DNA of 64,000 nt from Sphingomonas sp. Leaf34 (GTDB lineage Bacteria > Pseudomonadota > Alphaproteobacteria > Sphingomonadales > Sphingomonadaceae). Positions 8,951 through 16,649 of this stretch are shown one piece after another. The stretch is from positions 248,001-312,000 of the forward strand of contig NZ_LMLC01000001.1 in assembly GCF_001421805.1 (NCBI RefSeq), read 5' to 3'. The notes under the pieces are model-generated. The model saw nothing but the letters and a program-made list of their open reading frames with translations. It had not been told where the DNA came from and made no database searches. Positions within the stretch are counted from its first letter, which is position 1. Every line of letters starts with the position of its first letter. The position numbers were made by a program, and so were the translations under genes.

Positions 8951-9844
8951 ATGCGCCTGCCCGATCTCGAAGCCTGGGCGATCTTCGCCAGCGTCGTCGA
9001 ACATCGCTCGTTCAGCGCCGCCGCCGATGCAATCGGGCTGAGCAAGGCGACCGTCTCGAAGGCGATCACGCGGCTGGAAGCACATCTCGGCCAGTCGCTG
9101 TTCCACCGCACATCGCGCCGGCTCGCGCTGACCGAAGCCGGCAAGCCGCTCGCGGAACACGCCGCGCGCATCCTGGCCGAGGCGCGGCTCGCGGAGGAGT
9201 CCGCCAACGACGCCGCCAGTGCTCCCACCGGCCGCGTTCGGCTCGCCGCACCGATGAGCTTCGGGATCACCAACGTCGCGCCGTTGCTCGCCGAATTCCT
9301 CGCCGCGCATCCCGGGATTGAGGTCGACCTGCATCTGTCGGATGCGCGCGTCGACATCGTCGCCGAGGGGTTCGACGTTGCGCTCCGCATCGCCGAACTG
9401 CCCGACAGTTCGCTCCGCGCACGCCGGCTCTGCACGATCCACGCGCATATCGTCGCCGCACCACGCTATCTCGCGGAGCACGGGACGCCGACCCACCCGG
9501 CACAACTCGGCGAGCATCGATTGTTCGGCTATTCCAACGTCGTCGGACCGTGGCGCTTCCAAGGGCCCGGGGGGGCAGAGGTGTCGGTGCGGGCGCAGGG
9601 GCCGCTGACCGCGAACAGTGGCGAAGCGATCCTTCCCGCGCTGGTCGCCGGTCTGGGCATCGCGCGACTGCCCGCGTTCATCGTCGGTGCGGCGCTCGCC
9701 AGCGGTGCGCTGGTGCCGATCCTGGTCGACTGGGCCCCCGCCCCGATCGGCCTCCACCTGCTCACCCCGCCGAGTCCGCTGAGACCCGCCCGCGTCGAAG
9801 CCTTGATCGCGTTCCTGACGAAACGCCTGCGCGATACGCAATGA
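8951..9844 (+). CDS. LysR family transcriptional regulator
   Basis: 297 residues. An N-terminal winged helix (about residues 5-62; HRSFSAAADAIGLSKATVSKAITRLE) is followed by a linker helix and a two-lobed periplasmic-binding-like effector domain (about 90-290). The ATG at 8951 has GGAGAG seven bases upstream; an in-frame ATG at 8915 is less likely. The sequence resembles the large group of proteobacterial LysR regulators that control adjacent oxidoreductase or pirin genes. The inducer is unknown. Confidence 0.9.
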   Translation: MRLPDLEAWAIFASVVEHRSFSAAADAIGLSKATVSKAITRLEAHLGQSLFHRTSRRLALTEAGKPLAEHAARILAEARLAEESANDAASAPTGRVRLAAPMSFGITNVAPLLAEFLAAHPGIEVDLHLSDARVDIVAEGFDVALRIAELPDSSLRARRLCTIHAHIVAAPRYLAEHGTPTHPAQLGEHRLFGYSNVVGPWRFQGPGGAEVSVRAQGPLTANSGEAILPALVAGLGIARLPAFIVGAALASGALVPILVDWAPAPIGLHLLTPPSPLRPARVEALIAFLTKRLRDTQ

Positions 9845-9935
9845 CCCGAGCCGCGCGCGGGTCGCAGCACGGTCTTGCGCACGCGCGTCTCCACGTCGCG
9901 TGCCAACCCGCTCGAACGTCAGCCTTAGCTCGAAA

Positions 9936-9974
9936 TTAACCTTTTGCCTTCAGAGCTTGTGTGGTTAATGAATC
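9936..9974 (+). promoter_or_regulatory. ctrA upstream region: GANTC site and TTAA half-sites
   Basis: About 55-95 bases before the ctrA start are two TTAA half-sites (9936-9939 and 9965-9968) and a GAATC (9970-9974), which matches the CcrM methylation target GANTC. In Caulobacter, methylation of a GANTC in ctrA promoter P1 and CtrA binding to TTAA elements tune ctrA expression. The two half-sites here are not spaced like a canonical TTAA-N7-TTAA box. Confidence 0.5.
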
Positions 9975-10029
9975 GAAGTCGAGCTGCTGACATGGGGTGT
10001 CGGGCGGTTTCGCGAACAGGGGACGACGC

Positions 10030-10731
10030 ATGCGGGTGCTGCTGATCGAGGACGAGCCGACCACGGCGAAGGCGATCGAACTGATGCTGACGACCGAAGG
10101 GTTCAACGTCTACATCACCGATCTCGGGGAAGAAGGCCTCGATCTGGGCAAGCTGTATGATTACGATATCATCCTGCTCGACCTGAACCTGCCCGACATG
10201 CACGGCTATGACGTGCTGAAGCGCCTCCGGGTCGCGCGCGTGTCGACGCCGGTGCTGATCCTGTCGGGGGTCAACGAGATGGATTCGAAGGTCCGCAGCT
10301 TCGGCTTCGGCGCCGACGACTACGTCACCAAGCCGTTCCACCGCGAGGAACTGGTCGCGCGCATCCACGCCGTCGTCCGCCGCTCGAAGGGGCACAGCCA
10401 GTCGGTCATCCGGACCGGCAAGCTCGCGGTCAATCTCGACGCCAAGACGGTCGAGGTCGATGGCAGCCGCGTCCACCTGACCGGCAAGGAATATGCGATG
10501 CTCGAGCTGCTGTCGCTCCGCAAGGGCACGACGCTCACCAAGGAAATGTTCCTGAACCATCTCTATGGCGGGATGGACGAGCCCGAACTCAAGATCATCG
10601 ACGTGTTCATCTGCAAGCTCCGCAAGAAGCTCAGCCTGGCGTGCGATGGCGAGAATTACATCGAGACCGTCTGGGGTCGCGGCTATGTGCTGCGCGAACC
10701 CGACGAGGTGCTCGAAGCCCAGGTCGCGTAA
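10030..10731 (+). CDS. ctrA: Cell-cycle response regulator CtrA
   Basis: 233-residue OmpR-type response regulator: receiver domain with phospho-acceptor Asp51 (ILLDLNLPD), conserved KPFH, then a winged-helix DNA-binding domain (about residues 125-230). The segments [18 protein letters not shown] and [18 protein letters not shown] are nearly identical to Caulobacter CtrA, which makes the identification firm. CtrA controls flagellar, chemotaxis, cell-division and replication genes in alphaproteobacteria; in sphingomonads it is often non-essential and linked to motility. The ATG at 10030 starts the conserved MRVLLIED. A terminator follows. Confidence 0.97.
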   Translation: MRVLLIEDEPTTAKAIELMLTTEGFNVYITDLGEEGLDLGKLYDYDIILLDLNLPDMHGYDVLKRLRVARVSTPVLILSGVNEMDSKVRSFGFGADDYVTKPFHREELVARIHAVVRRSKGHSQSVIRTGKLAVNLDAKTVEVDGSRVHLTGKEYAMLELLSLRKGTTLTKEMFLNHLYGGMDEPELKIIDVFICKLRKKLSLACDGENYIETVWGRGYVLREPDEVLEAQVA

Positions 10732-10758
10732 CTCCCCTGTAGGTTCGGGAGAGCAGGA

Positions 10759-10797
10759 GGCCGCGGTACCGGGGGGTGCCGCGGCCTTTCGCATTTT
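10759..10797 (+). terminator. Intrinsic terminator of ctrA
   Basis: A 12-bp stem (10759-10770 with 10775-10786, one G-T pair) with a GGGG loop is followed by TTTCGCATTTTT. It lies 28 bases after the ctrA stop codon. Confidence 0.8.
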
Positions 10798-10858
10798 TGC
10801 GCGGCGGCAAACGAGGCATTCACAATCCCCCGCCAGAGGGAGGATCGAAGACCGCCCC

Positions 10859-12286
10859 TTATTTCCTGCGGCGCCACCGCCGGAACAGCCCGCGCTTGTC
10901 GAGCGACTCGAACATCTCCGCGGGCCCCTCGGGATCGAGCACTTCGTTGTCCGCCAGCCATTCCTCGACGGATGTCAGATCGGGGACCTCATAGGGCTGC
11001 AGCGTCCTGCCCGCGCCGCGCAGCCGCTCGATCGTCGCGATCAGCGAGCCGGTCTGCGCGATAAGATCGCTCACCACCGACACGTCGACGCCGAGATGCT
11101 CGGCGATCAGCCCGTCGCGGATCGCGGCGATACCCTTGGTCGTCGCTTCGTCGCTGGCCCGAATCGCCAGATCGCATTCGGTGTCGAGACGCAATGACCG
11201 GTTGTTCATGTTCGAAGAACCGAGCCGGAACACGTCCTCATCGGCGATCAGGATCTTGGCGTGGCAATAGATCGCTTCGCCACCGGCCGTGTACGGGTGG
11301 TACATCCGCAGCCGGCCATAAGTGTCGCGCCGGTGCAGCGCCTCCATCAGCCGCGCGCGCGCGGTATCCATCGCGATCGGTTCGAGCCAGCCCTGCGCGG
11401 TGGTCGGGTTGATGATCACGATCTCGGGGCCATTGGCCTCGCCGAGCCGCTTGGCGACCGCCTCGGCGATCTTGCGCGACGCGAAATACTGACTCTCGAT
11501 ATAAAGATGCCGTTTGGCGCGCGCGATCTGGCCGAGGAACAGCGCCTCGCTCTCATAGACCGGGACCTGATCGGACATTTCGGGTTCGCTGCGGGCGATC
11601 GCGACGTCGACGTCGTGAAAATCGACCTCGAGCCCCTCGGGCCAGAGCGTACCGCCCGGCTTGCCCGCCGCCATCTTCATGCCCCCGGCAAGATGCCAGC
11701 GGCGCCGGAACAGTTCGCCGAGCGCATGCGCGATCGGCCCCTGCACCGCGCTGATCGCGTCATGCCACGGTTTATAGGGCTTGCCCGATGGCTGGACGCG
11801 GTGCGGTTCGTCATCGCGGTGATCGCGTGTGTCCCAGCGGTCCCCGGTCATGTCGATCCCGCCGCAGAACGCCAGCGCATCGTCGATGATGACGATCTTC
11901 TGGTGATGCGATGCAGCGGTCGGGTGATGCCCGTCGAGCTTGGTGTGGATGCGCTTGTGCTTCATCCATTTCAGCATCGTGAAGATCGTCGAGCCACGGA
12001 ACAGCGACTTGATCGCGCCGGTGTCCCAGCGCAGCACGAACACCTCGAGCTCGGGTTCGCGCTCGACCAGCCACAGCATGAAGTCGCCGAGCTTCTTGGG
12101 CTCGCCGGGCCGGTCGACGCCGGGCTCGAGCTCGATCCGTGCGTCGAAGTCCCATCCGATCAGCAGAATGCGGCGCTTGGCCGCCATCATCGCGACCCGC
12201 GCGGTGCGGAAATACTTCTCCGCATCGACGATGACCGCCATCTGTTCGGCGCGCTCGACCCGCCAGCATTCCGTCCCGACCTGCAT
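10859..12286 (-). CDS. Phospholipase D family protein (cardiolipin-synthase-like)
   Basis: 475 residues with two complete HKD motifs: His128-x-Lys130-x4-Asp135 (SHHQKIVIIDD) and His342-x-Lys344-x4-Asp349 (YCHAKILIADED), each followed by the usual Gly-Ser/Gly-Gly-Asn region (FCGGID, LGSSNMNNRS). It has no N-terminal transmembrane segments, unlike classical ClsA, so it is more like the soluble PLD-type transphosphatidylases of alphaproteobacteria. Likely reactions are phospholipid hydrolysis or cardiolipin formation at the inner membrane. It is divergent from dinB across 99 bp. Confidence 0.87.
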   Translation of the reverse strand: MQVGTECWRVERAEQMAVIVDAEKYFRTARVAMMAAKRRILLIGWDFDARIELEPGVDRPGEPKKLGDFMLWLVEREPELEVFVLRWDTGAIKSLFRGSTIFTMLKWMKHKRIHTKLDGHHPTAASHHQKIVIIDDALAFCGGIDMTGDRWDTRDHRDDEPHRVQPSGKPYKPWHDAISAVQGPIAHALGELFRRRWHLAGGMKMAAGKPGGTLWPEGLEVDFHDVDVAIARSEPEMSDQVPVYESEALFLGQIARAKRHLYIESQYFASRKIAEAVAKRLGEANGPEIVIINPTTAQGWLEPIAMDTARARLMEALHRRDTYGRLRMYHPYTAGGEAIYCHAKILIADEDVFRLGSSNMNNRSLRLDTECDLAIRASDEATTKGIAAIRDGLIAEHLGVDVSVVSDLIAQTGSLIATIERLRGAGRTLQPYEVPDLTSVEEWLADNEVLDPEGPAEMFESLDKRGLFRRWRRRK

Positions 12287-12385
12287 TCGCGTCCCTTCGT
12301 ATGCCCGTCGGCAGTACCCATGGCTGCGCGATTGGTTGCGGATGCACCTGTATCACCGCGCGCCGCGCGCCTATCTAACGCGCTG

Positions 12386-13468
12386 ATGCTTCCTCCTACC
12401 CAGCCTCCCGCCCAGCGCAAGGTGATCCATGTCGACATGGACGCCTTCTATGCGTCGGTGGAACAGCGCGACGATCCCTCGCTGCGGGGCAGGCCGGTCG
12501 CGGTCGGCGGCTCACGCGCGCGCGGCGTCGTCGCGGCGGCGAGCTACGAGGCGCGGGCCTTTGGCGTGCGCAGCGCGATGCCTTCGGTGACCGCGATCCG
12601 GCGCTGCCCCGACCTCGTCTTCGTCCCGCCGCGGTTCGACGTGTACCGTGGCGTGTCCGACCAGATCCGCGCGATCTTCGCCGATTATACCGCGCTGGTC
12701 GAACCGCTGTCGCTCGACGAGGCGTATCTCGACGTGACCGAGGACATCCGCGGCCTAGGCACCGCGGCGGCGATCGCAGAGGAAATCCGCGCGCGGATCA
12801 AGGCGGATACCGGGCTGACCGCCTCTGCGGGGGTGAGCTACAACAAGTTCATCGCCAAGCTGGCCTCTGACCAGAACAAGCCCGACGGGATGTGCATCAT
12901 CACGCCGAAACGCGGGGCGGCGTTCGTCCAGTCGCTGCCGGTCAAGCGGTTCCACGGCGTCGGTCCGGTCACCGCGCAGAAGATGGAGCGGCTCGGAATC
13001 CTGACCGGCGCCGACCTGGTCGCGCAGAGCCTCGCGTTCCTCCAGCAGCATTTCGGCAGTTATGCGGGGTATCTGTATGGCGCGGCGCGCGGGATCGATC
13101 ATCGACCGGTGCGGGTCGATCGAACGGCAAAGTCGGTCGGGGCGGAGCGCACGTTCGAGACCAATCTGAGCGACCCCGACGACCTGCGCGCGGCGCTCGA
13201 CCGGGTTGCGGATGCGGCATGGGTGCGGATCGAGCGGCATGGCACGCGCGGGCGGACGATCACGCTGAAACTGCGCCACGCCGATTTCCGGACAATCACG
13301 CGGGCGCGGTCCTCGCACGGCGCGGTGACGGACAAGGCGGCGTTCCTTGCAGCAGGGCTGGAATTGCTGATGGCGCAATTGCCCGTGCCCGACGGGGTGC
13401 GCCTGCTGGGTTTGACGCTGTCGGGGATCGTCGGCGACGACGACGAGGTTCAGCCGAGCCTGCTATGA
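12386..13468 (+). CDS. dinB: DNA polymerase IV (Y-family translesion polymerase)
   Basis: 360 residues, the normal length for Pol IV. Catalytic acidic residues lie in VDMDAFYASVEQ (near residue 18) and SLDEAYLDV (near residue 115). The helix-hairpin-helix region GVGPVTAQKMERLGI and the little-finger domain (about 245-345) follow. It replicates past damaged bases with low fidelity in the SOS or stress response. No clear LexA box was recognised upstream. The start at 12386 gives the conserved MDAFYASVE at the usual distance from the N-terminus. Confidence 0.95.
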   Translation: MLPPTQPPAQRKVIHVDMDAFYASVEQRDDPSLRGRPVAVGGSRARGVVAAASYEARAFGVRSAMPSVTAIRRCPDLVFVPPRFDVYRGVSDQIRAIFADYTALVEPLSLDEAYLDVTEDIRGLGTAAAIAEEIRARIKADTGLTASAGVSYNKFIAKLASDQNKPDGMCIITPKRGAAFVQSLPVKRFHGVGPVTAQKMERLGILTGADLVAQSLAFLQQHFGSYAGYLYGAARGIDHRPVRVDRTAKSVGAERTFETNLSDPDDLRAALDRVADAAWVRIERHGTRGRTITLKLRHADFRTITRARSSHGAVTDKAAFLAAGLELLMAQLPVPDGVRLLGLTLSGIVGDDDEVQPSLL

Positions 13469-13490
13469 CGGCGACCCGCTCTGCGCGCGC

Positions 13491-13506
13491 GAGCGAGCGA
13501 GCGAGC
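13491..13506. repeat. Tetranucleotide repeat (GAGC)x4
   Basis: Four perfect GAGC units lie between the dinB stop and the start of the SET-domain gene. They are short, outside coding sequence, and placed 25-40 bases before the next start codon. Confidence 0.7.
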
Positions 13507-13530
13507 GGCGGGGATGCTTTCCCGTAGACG

Positions 13531-14709
13531 ATGGTTCACCGCGCGTTTACCTTCCGATCCGGGGAAACGGGGGATAGGGCGATCGAACTCTGGTTCATCA
13601 TCGCAATGGGTCTGAGTGCGGCGGGCTATACGCTCTATCTCGCTGGATTGCAGCGGCATCTGGTCGAGCCCAATCGCGCGTCATGGCTGATCTGGAGCGC
13701 CGCCACGGGAATCGAGGCCGCAACCTATGCAGCGGTCAACCCGAACGCGCCGCAAAGCTGGATCTTCGGATTGTCCGCCCTCGCCTGTGCGGTGGTGACG
13801 CTGGTGATGTGGCGGCGCTCGCGGTGGCGTGCGCCGACGCCGAGCGAGACGGCGTGCATGGCCGCCGCGTTCGCCGCGATCCTGTTGTGGGTGGCGTTCC
13901 ACGAGACATTCTGGGCGCATATGCTGGTCGTCGCGGCGGTCCCGATCAGCTTCTGGCCGACCTGGCAGAGCGTGTGGGAGGATCGCGCGCGCGAACGCTC
14001 GCCCGCCTGGGGATTGTGGACGCTCGGCGATCTTGCGACGCTGTTGCTGGCGACGCGGACGCACGGCTCGGGGGTCGGCGAGTATGGCTATATCCTGGTC
14101 GAGCTGCTCTGCCATGCGAGCGTGTGGTTCATGGTCGGGCTCGCGACGATCAATCCGGTGCGATCGTTCGGGCTGCGACGTGGCCGGTTCTTCATTCTCG
14201 ACGCGTATCGGCCCGCGGCGAACCTGTTCGCGGTCGGCGAGACGCATCTCGGCAAGGCAGTCTATGCCGCCGCCGGGTTCGCGCAGGGCGAGACGGTGAT
14301 CCGCTTCTCGGGGCGACGCGTCGGCGCGGATCGCGTCCCCGCGCTGATGCAGGGCACCGACGACCGCTTCGTGCAGATCACCGCGGACAGCTTCATGGGG
14401 CCATCGGGACGGATCGACGACCTGATCAATCATAGCTGCGCGCCCAATACAGGTCTCAGATTCGGCGACGATGGCGTGATCCTGATCGCGCTCCGCGATA
14501 TCGCGCCGGGCGAGGAGATCGCGTGGGATTATTCGACGACGCTGTCGCTGCCCGCGTGGCGGATGCCGTGTGCGTGCGGCAGCGCGGCATGTCGCGGGAC
14601 GATCGGCGGGTTCGAGACGCTGCCCATCGAGCGGCAGCGCTGGTTTTTGGAACGTGACATGGTCGCGCCGTATCTGCGCGACGTGACACCCGACGTGCGG
14701 GCGGCCTAA
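13531..14709 (+). CDS. Membrane protein fused to a SET domain (putative lysine methyltransferase)
   Basis: 392 residues in two parts. Residues about 15-205 contain six or so hydrophobic helices (LWFIIAMGLSAAGYTLYLAG, IFGLSALACAVVTLVMW, AAFAAILLWVAFH and others). Residues about 240-370 form a SET domain with NHSCAPNT (Asn300-His301-Ser302-Cys303), GEEIAWDYS with catalytic-type Tyr334, and a post-SET zinc motif C347-x-C349-x4-C354 that would pair with Cys303. These are the residues that bind S-adenosylmethionine and zinc in SET lysine methyltransferases, so the enzyme part looks intact. The target protein is unknown. The start is weakly supported (no good ribosome site at ATG 13531). Bacterial SET proteins are known, but a polytopic membrane anchor is unusual. 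Confidence 0.82.
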   Translation: MVHRAFTFRSGETGDRAIELWFIIAMGLSAAGYTLYLAGLQRHLVEPNRASWLIWSAATGIEAATYAAVNPNAPQSWIFGLSALACAVVTLVMWRRSRWRAPTPSETACMAAAFAAILLWVAFHETFWAHMLVVAAVPISFWPTWQSVWEDRARERSPAWGLWTLGDLATLLLATRTHGSGVGEYGYILVELLCHASVWFMVGLATINPVRSFGLRRGRFFILDAYRPAANLFAVGETHLGKAVYAAAGFAQGETVIRFSGRRVGADRVPALMQGTDDRFVQITADSFMGPSGRIDDLINHSCAPNTGLRFGDDGVILIALRDIAPGEEIAWDYSTTLSLPAWRMPCACGSAACRGTIGGFETLPIERQRWFLERDMVAPYLRDVTPDVRAA

Positions 14710-14765
14710 CCCCGCCGTCATTTCCGCCGTCATTCCCGGACTTGGCCCGGGGCGACGACGTCGAT

Positions 14766-16649
14766 CTAGGCCGCCTGGGCCAACGCCTGATCCCCTGCGT
14801 GCAGCGTCAGGATCGCCACCGCGCCGAGCCCCGGCCCGTCGCTCTCGAGCTTGAGCGAGCCCTCCATCGCATTCATCGAATTGGCGCACCAGTGCAGCCC
14901 CAGACCGCCCGACTTGTGCGCGCGTGTCGAGAATCCGCGTTGGAACAGCGTCGCGGCGATCTCGGGCGAGAACCCCTCGCCGTCGTCGCGGATCGCGATC
15001 GTCACGCGGTCGTCCGCCTGCGTGATCGTCGCCGCGATCGAACCGCTGCCGGTGCCGCGCGCGACGATCGATTCGACCGCATTGCCGAACAGATTGCCGA
15101 TCACCTGGCTGAGGATCACGCGGCTCGCCAGCACCGGGCTCGGCCCGGCGGGGAAGCTGAACGCGATCGACGCCCCTTGCGAATAGCGCGCGATCGTCGC
15201 GTTGCGCGCGATGATGTCGCTCACGTCGCACACCTCCAGCACGGGGCGTTCGTGCGCCGCCCGCTGCTGCTGACCGATGATTTCCAGGACGTGCGCCATC
15301 GCTTCGCGCCCGATCGTCAGCTCGCGGCGCGTGGCTTCGCGGTTGGCGATTTCCGCCTCTAGCGCGGCGGCGACGAACGCGGCGAGCTTCTGGCGGCGCG
15401 CGTCGGGCATGTCGCTGCGCGCGAGTTCGCCGATCGCGCGGTCGATCGTCGTACGGTCGACCGGCGCCGGTTGCGCGATACCCTGGCTGAGGATGGTGCT
15501 GATCGGATTGAGCGCGTTGCGGACATTGTGCATCACCGCGACCGCGCTTTCGCTGCGGCCCAGGTCGAACGACTGCACCTCGATCTGCTCGCGCAGGTCC
15601 TTCAACTGCCGCAGCATCGCATTGAAGCTGCGGCCGAGCGACCCGACCTCGTCGCGCCGGCCGTCTTCCTCGAGCAACGCAAGCGAGCCCGACGCGCGCA
15701 CCCGCTGCATATGACCCTCGACGCGGTGGAGCGGACGCAGCACCAGCCGCTCGATCATCCGTCGCAGCACGATCAGCACCAGCAGCAACAGCATCGTCGA
15801 GCCCGCGACGGCGAGCAGCAGCATGCGCCGGCCGAGCAGTGACACCTCGCGCGGGACGCTGAACCGCGTGCTGGCGACGGCGTGGCCGTCCGCCCCCGGG
15901 ATCGGCACCGCGATCGTCAGCTTCGACCGGGTCGGCGTCACCGTCCCGCGGTCTGCGATCGCGGCGAGATCGATCCGTGCGTTGAGCTGGAGCAGCGCCG
16001 AGATCTGTCGCGAGGTGATCGCCCGCGCCATCAGCACATAGCCGCGGGCATCGCCGCTGCCGTCCGACCGACGGACACGCGCGACACCGATTGCCGCCAC
16101 CCGGTCGCCCACCCGCGCGTAGAAACGCCCGGAACTCTGTCGACCGACGACGCGCCCGAGATCCGTGCGGCCGATCATCGCGGTCAACCGGGCGCGCAAC
16201 GCCGGGCGCTCGACACCACTGACCGGATCACGCCAGCGGGCGATGACGATACGGCCGCCAGGCGTGACATAGGCCATGCCATCGACGCCGATGTTGCTCA
16301 TCGCGAGCGGCGAGAAACTCTCGCGTTCGAACCGTGCATCGGGATGCGCCATATACGCATAGCTGTCGTTCCAGTCGCCATAATCCCGGACCGCGTTCTC
16401 GACCTTGGCGGCGTATTCGGACAGCGCCGCGCGGGTCCGCTCGACATGCCCGGCGATCGCCTTGTCCTCCAGCTTGGTGAAGCTCGGCGTGATGATGCCG
16501 GCGAGCAGCAGCGTGATCGCCACTGCCGCGACCAGCCCGACCGCGGTCATGATCAGCACCAGCTTGGCGCCCAGCGACGAGGGCGTCCGCATCCGTCCGA
16601 ACTGGCGTCCGACCGCTGGCGGCAACCGGCCCATCGCCGCGGATGGCAT
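14766..16649 (-). CDS. CHASE4-like membrane sensor histidine kinase
   Basis: 627 residues. A first membrane helix (about residues 28-50) and a second (about 275-297) bracket a large periplasmic domain whose DYGDWNDSYAYMA pattern is typical of CHASE4 sensors. A HAMP domain follows (about 297-350). The dimerisation box is atypical, VMHNVRNALNPIS with probable phospho-His374, instead of HELRTPL. The ATPase domain has the N box (NLFGNAVESI), DDGEGF and GGLGLHW. Its ATG (16647-16649) overlaps the TGA of the upstream receiver-GGDEF-EAL gene as TGATG, so the two are probably translated together and function as a pair. Confidence 0.88.
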   Translation of the reverse strand: MPSAAMGRLPPAVGRQFGRMRTPSSLGAKLVLIMTAVGLVAAVAITLLLAGIITPSFTKLEDKAIAGHVERTRAALSEYAAKVENAVRDYGDWNDSYAYMAHPDARFERESFSPLAMSNIGVDGMAYVTPGGRIVIARWRDPVSGVERPALRARLTAMIGRTDLGRVVGRQSSGRFYARVGDRVAAIGVARVRRSDGSGDARGYVLMARAITSRQISALLQLNARIDLAAIADRGTVTPTRSKLTIAVPIPGADGHAVASTRFSVPREVSLLGRRMLLLAVAGSTMLLLLVLIVLRRMIERLVLRPLHRVEGHMQRVRASGSLALLEEDGRRDEVGSLGRSFNAMLRQLKDLREQIEVQSFDLGRSESAVAVMHNVRNALNPISTILSQGIAQPAPVDRTTIDRAIGELARSDMPDARRQKLAAFVAAALEAEIANREATRRELTIGREAMAHVLEIIGQQQRAAHERPVLEVCDVSDIIARNATIARYSQGASIAFSFPAGPSPVLASRVILSQVIGNLFGNAVESIVARGTGSGSIAATITQADDRVTIAIRDDGEGFSPEIAATLFQRGFSTRAHKSGGLGLHWCANSMNAMEGSLKLESDGPGLGAVAILTLHAGDQALAQAA

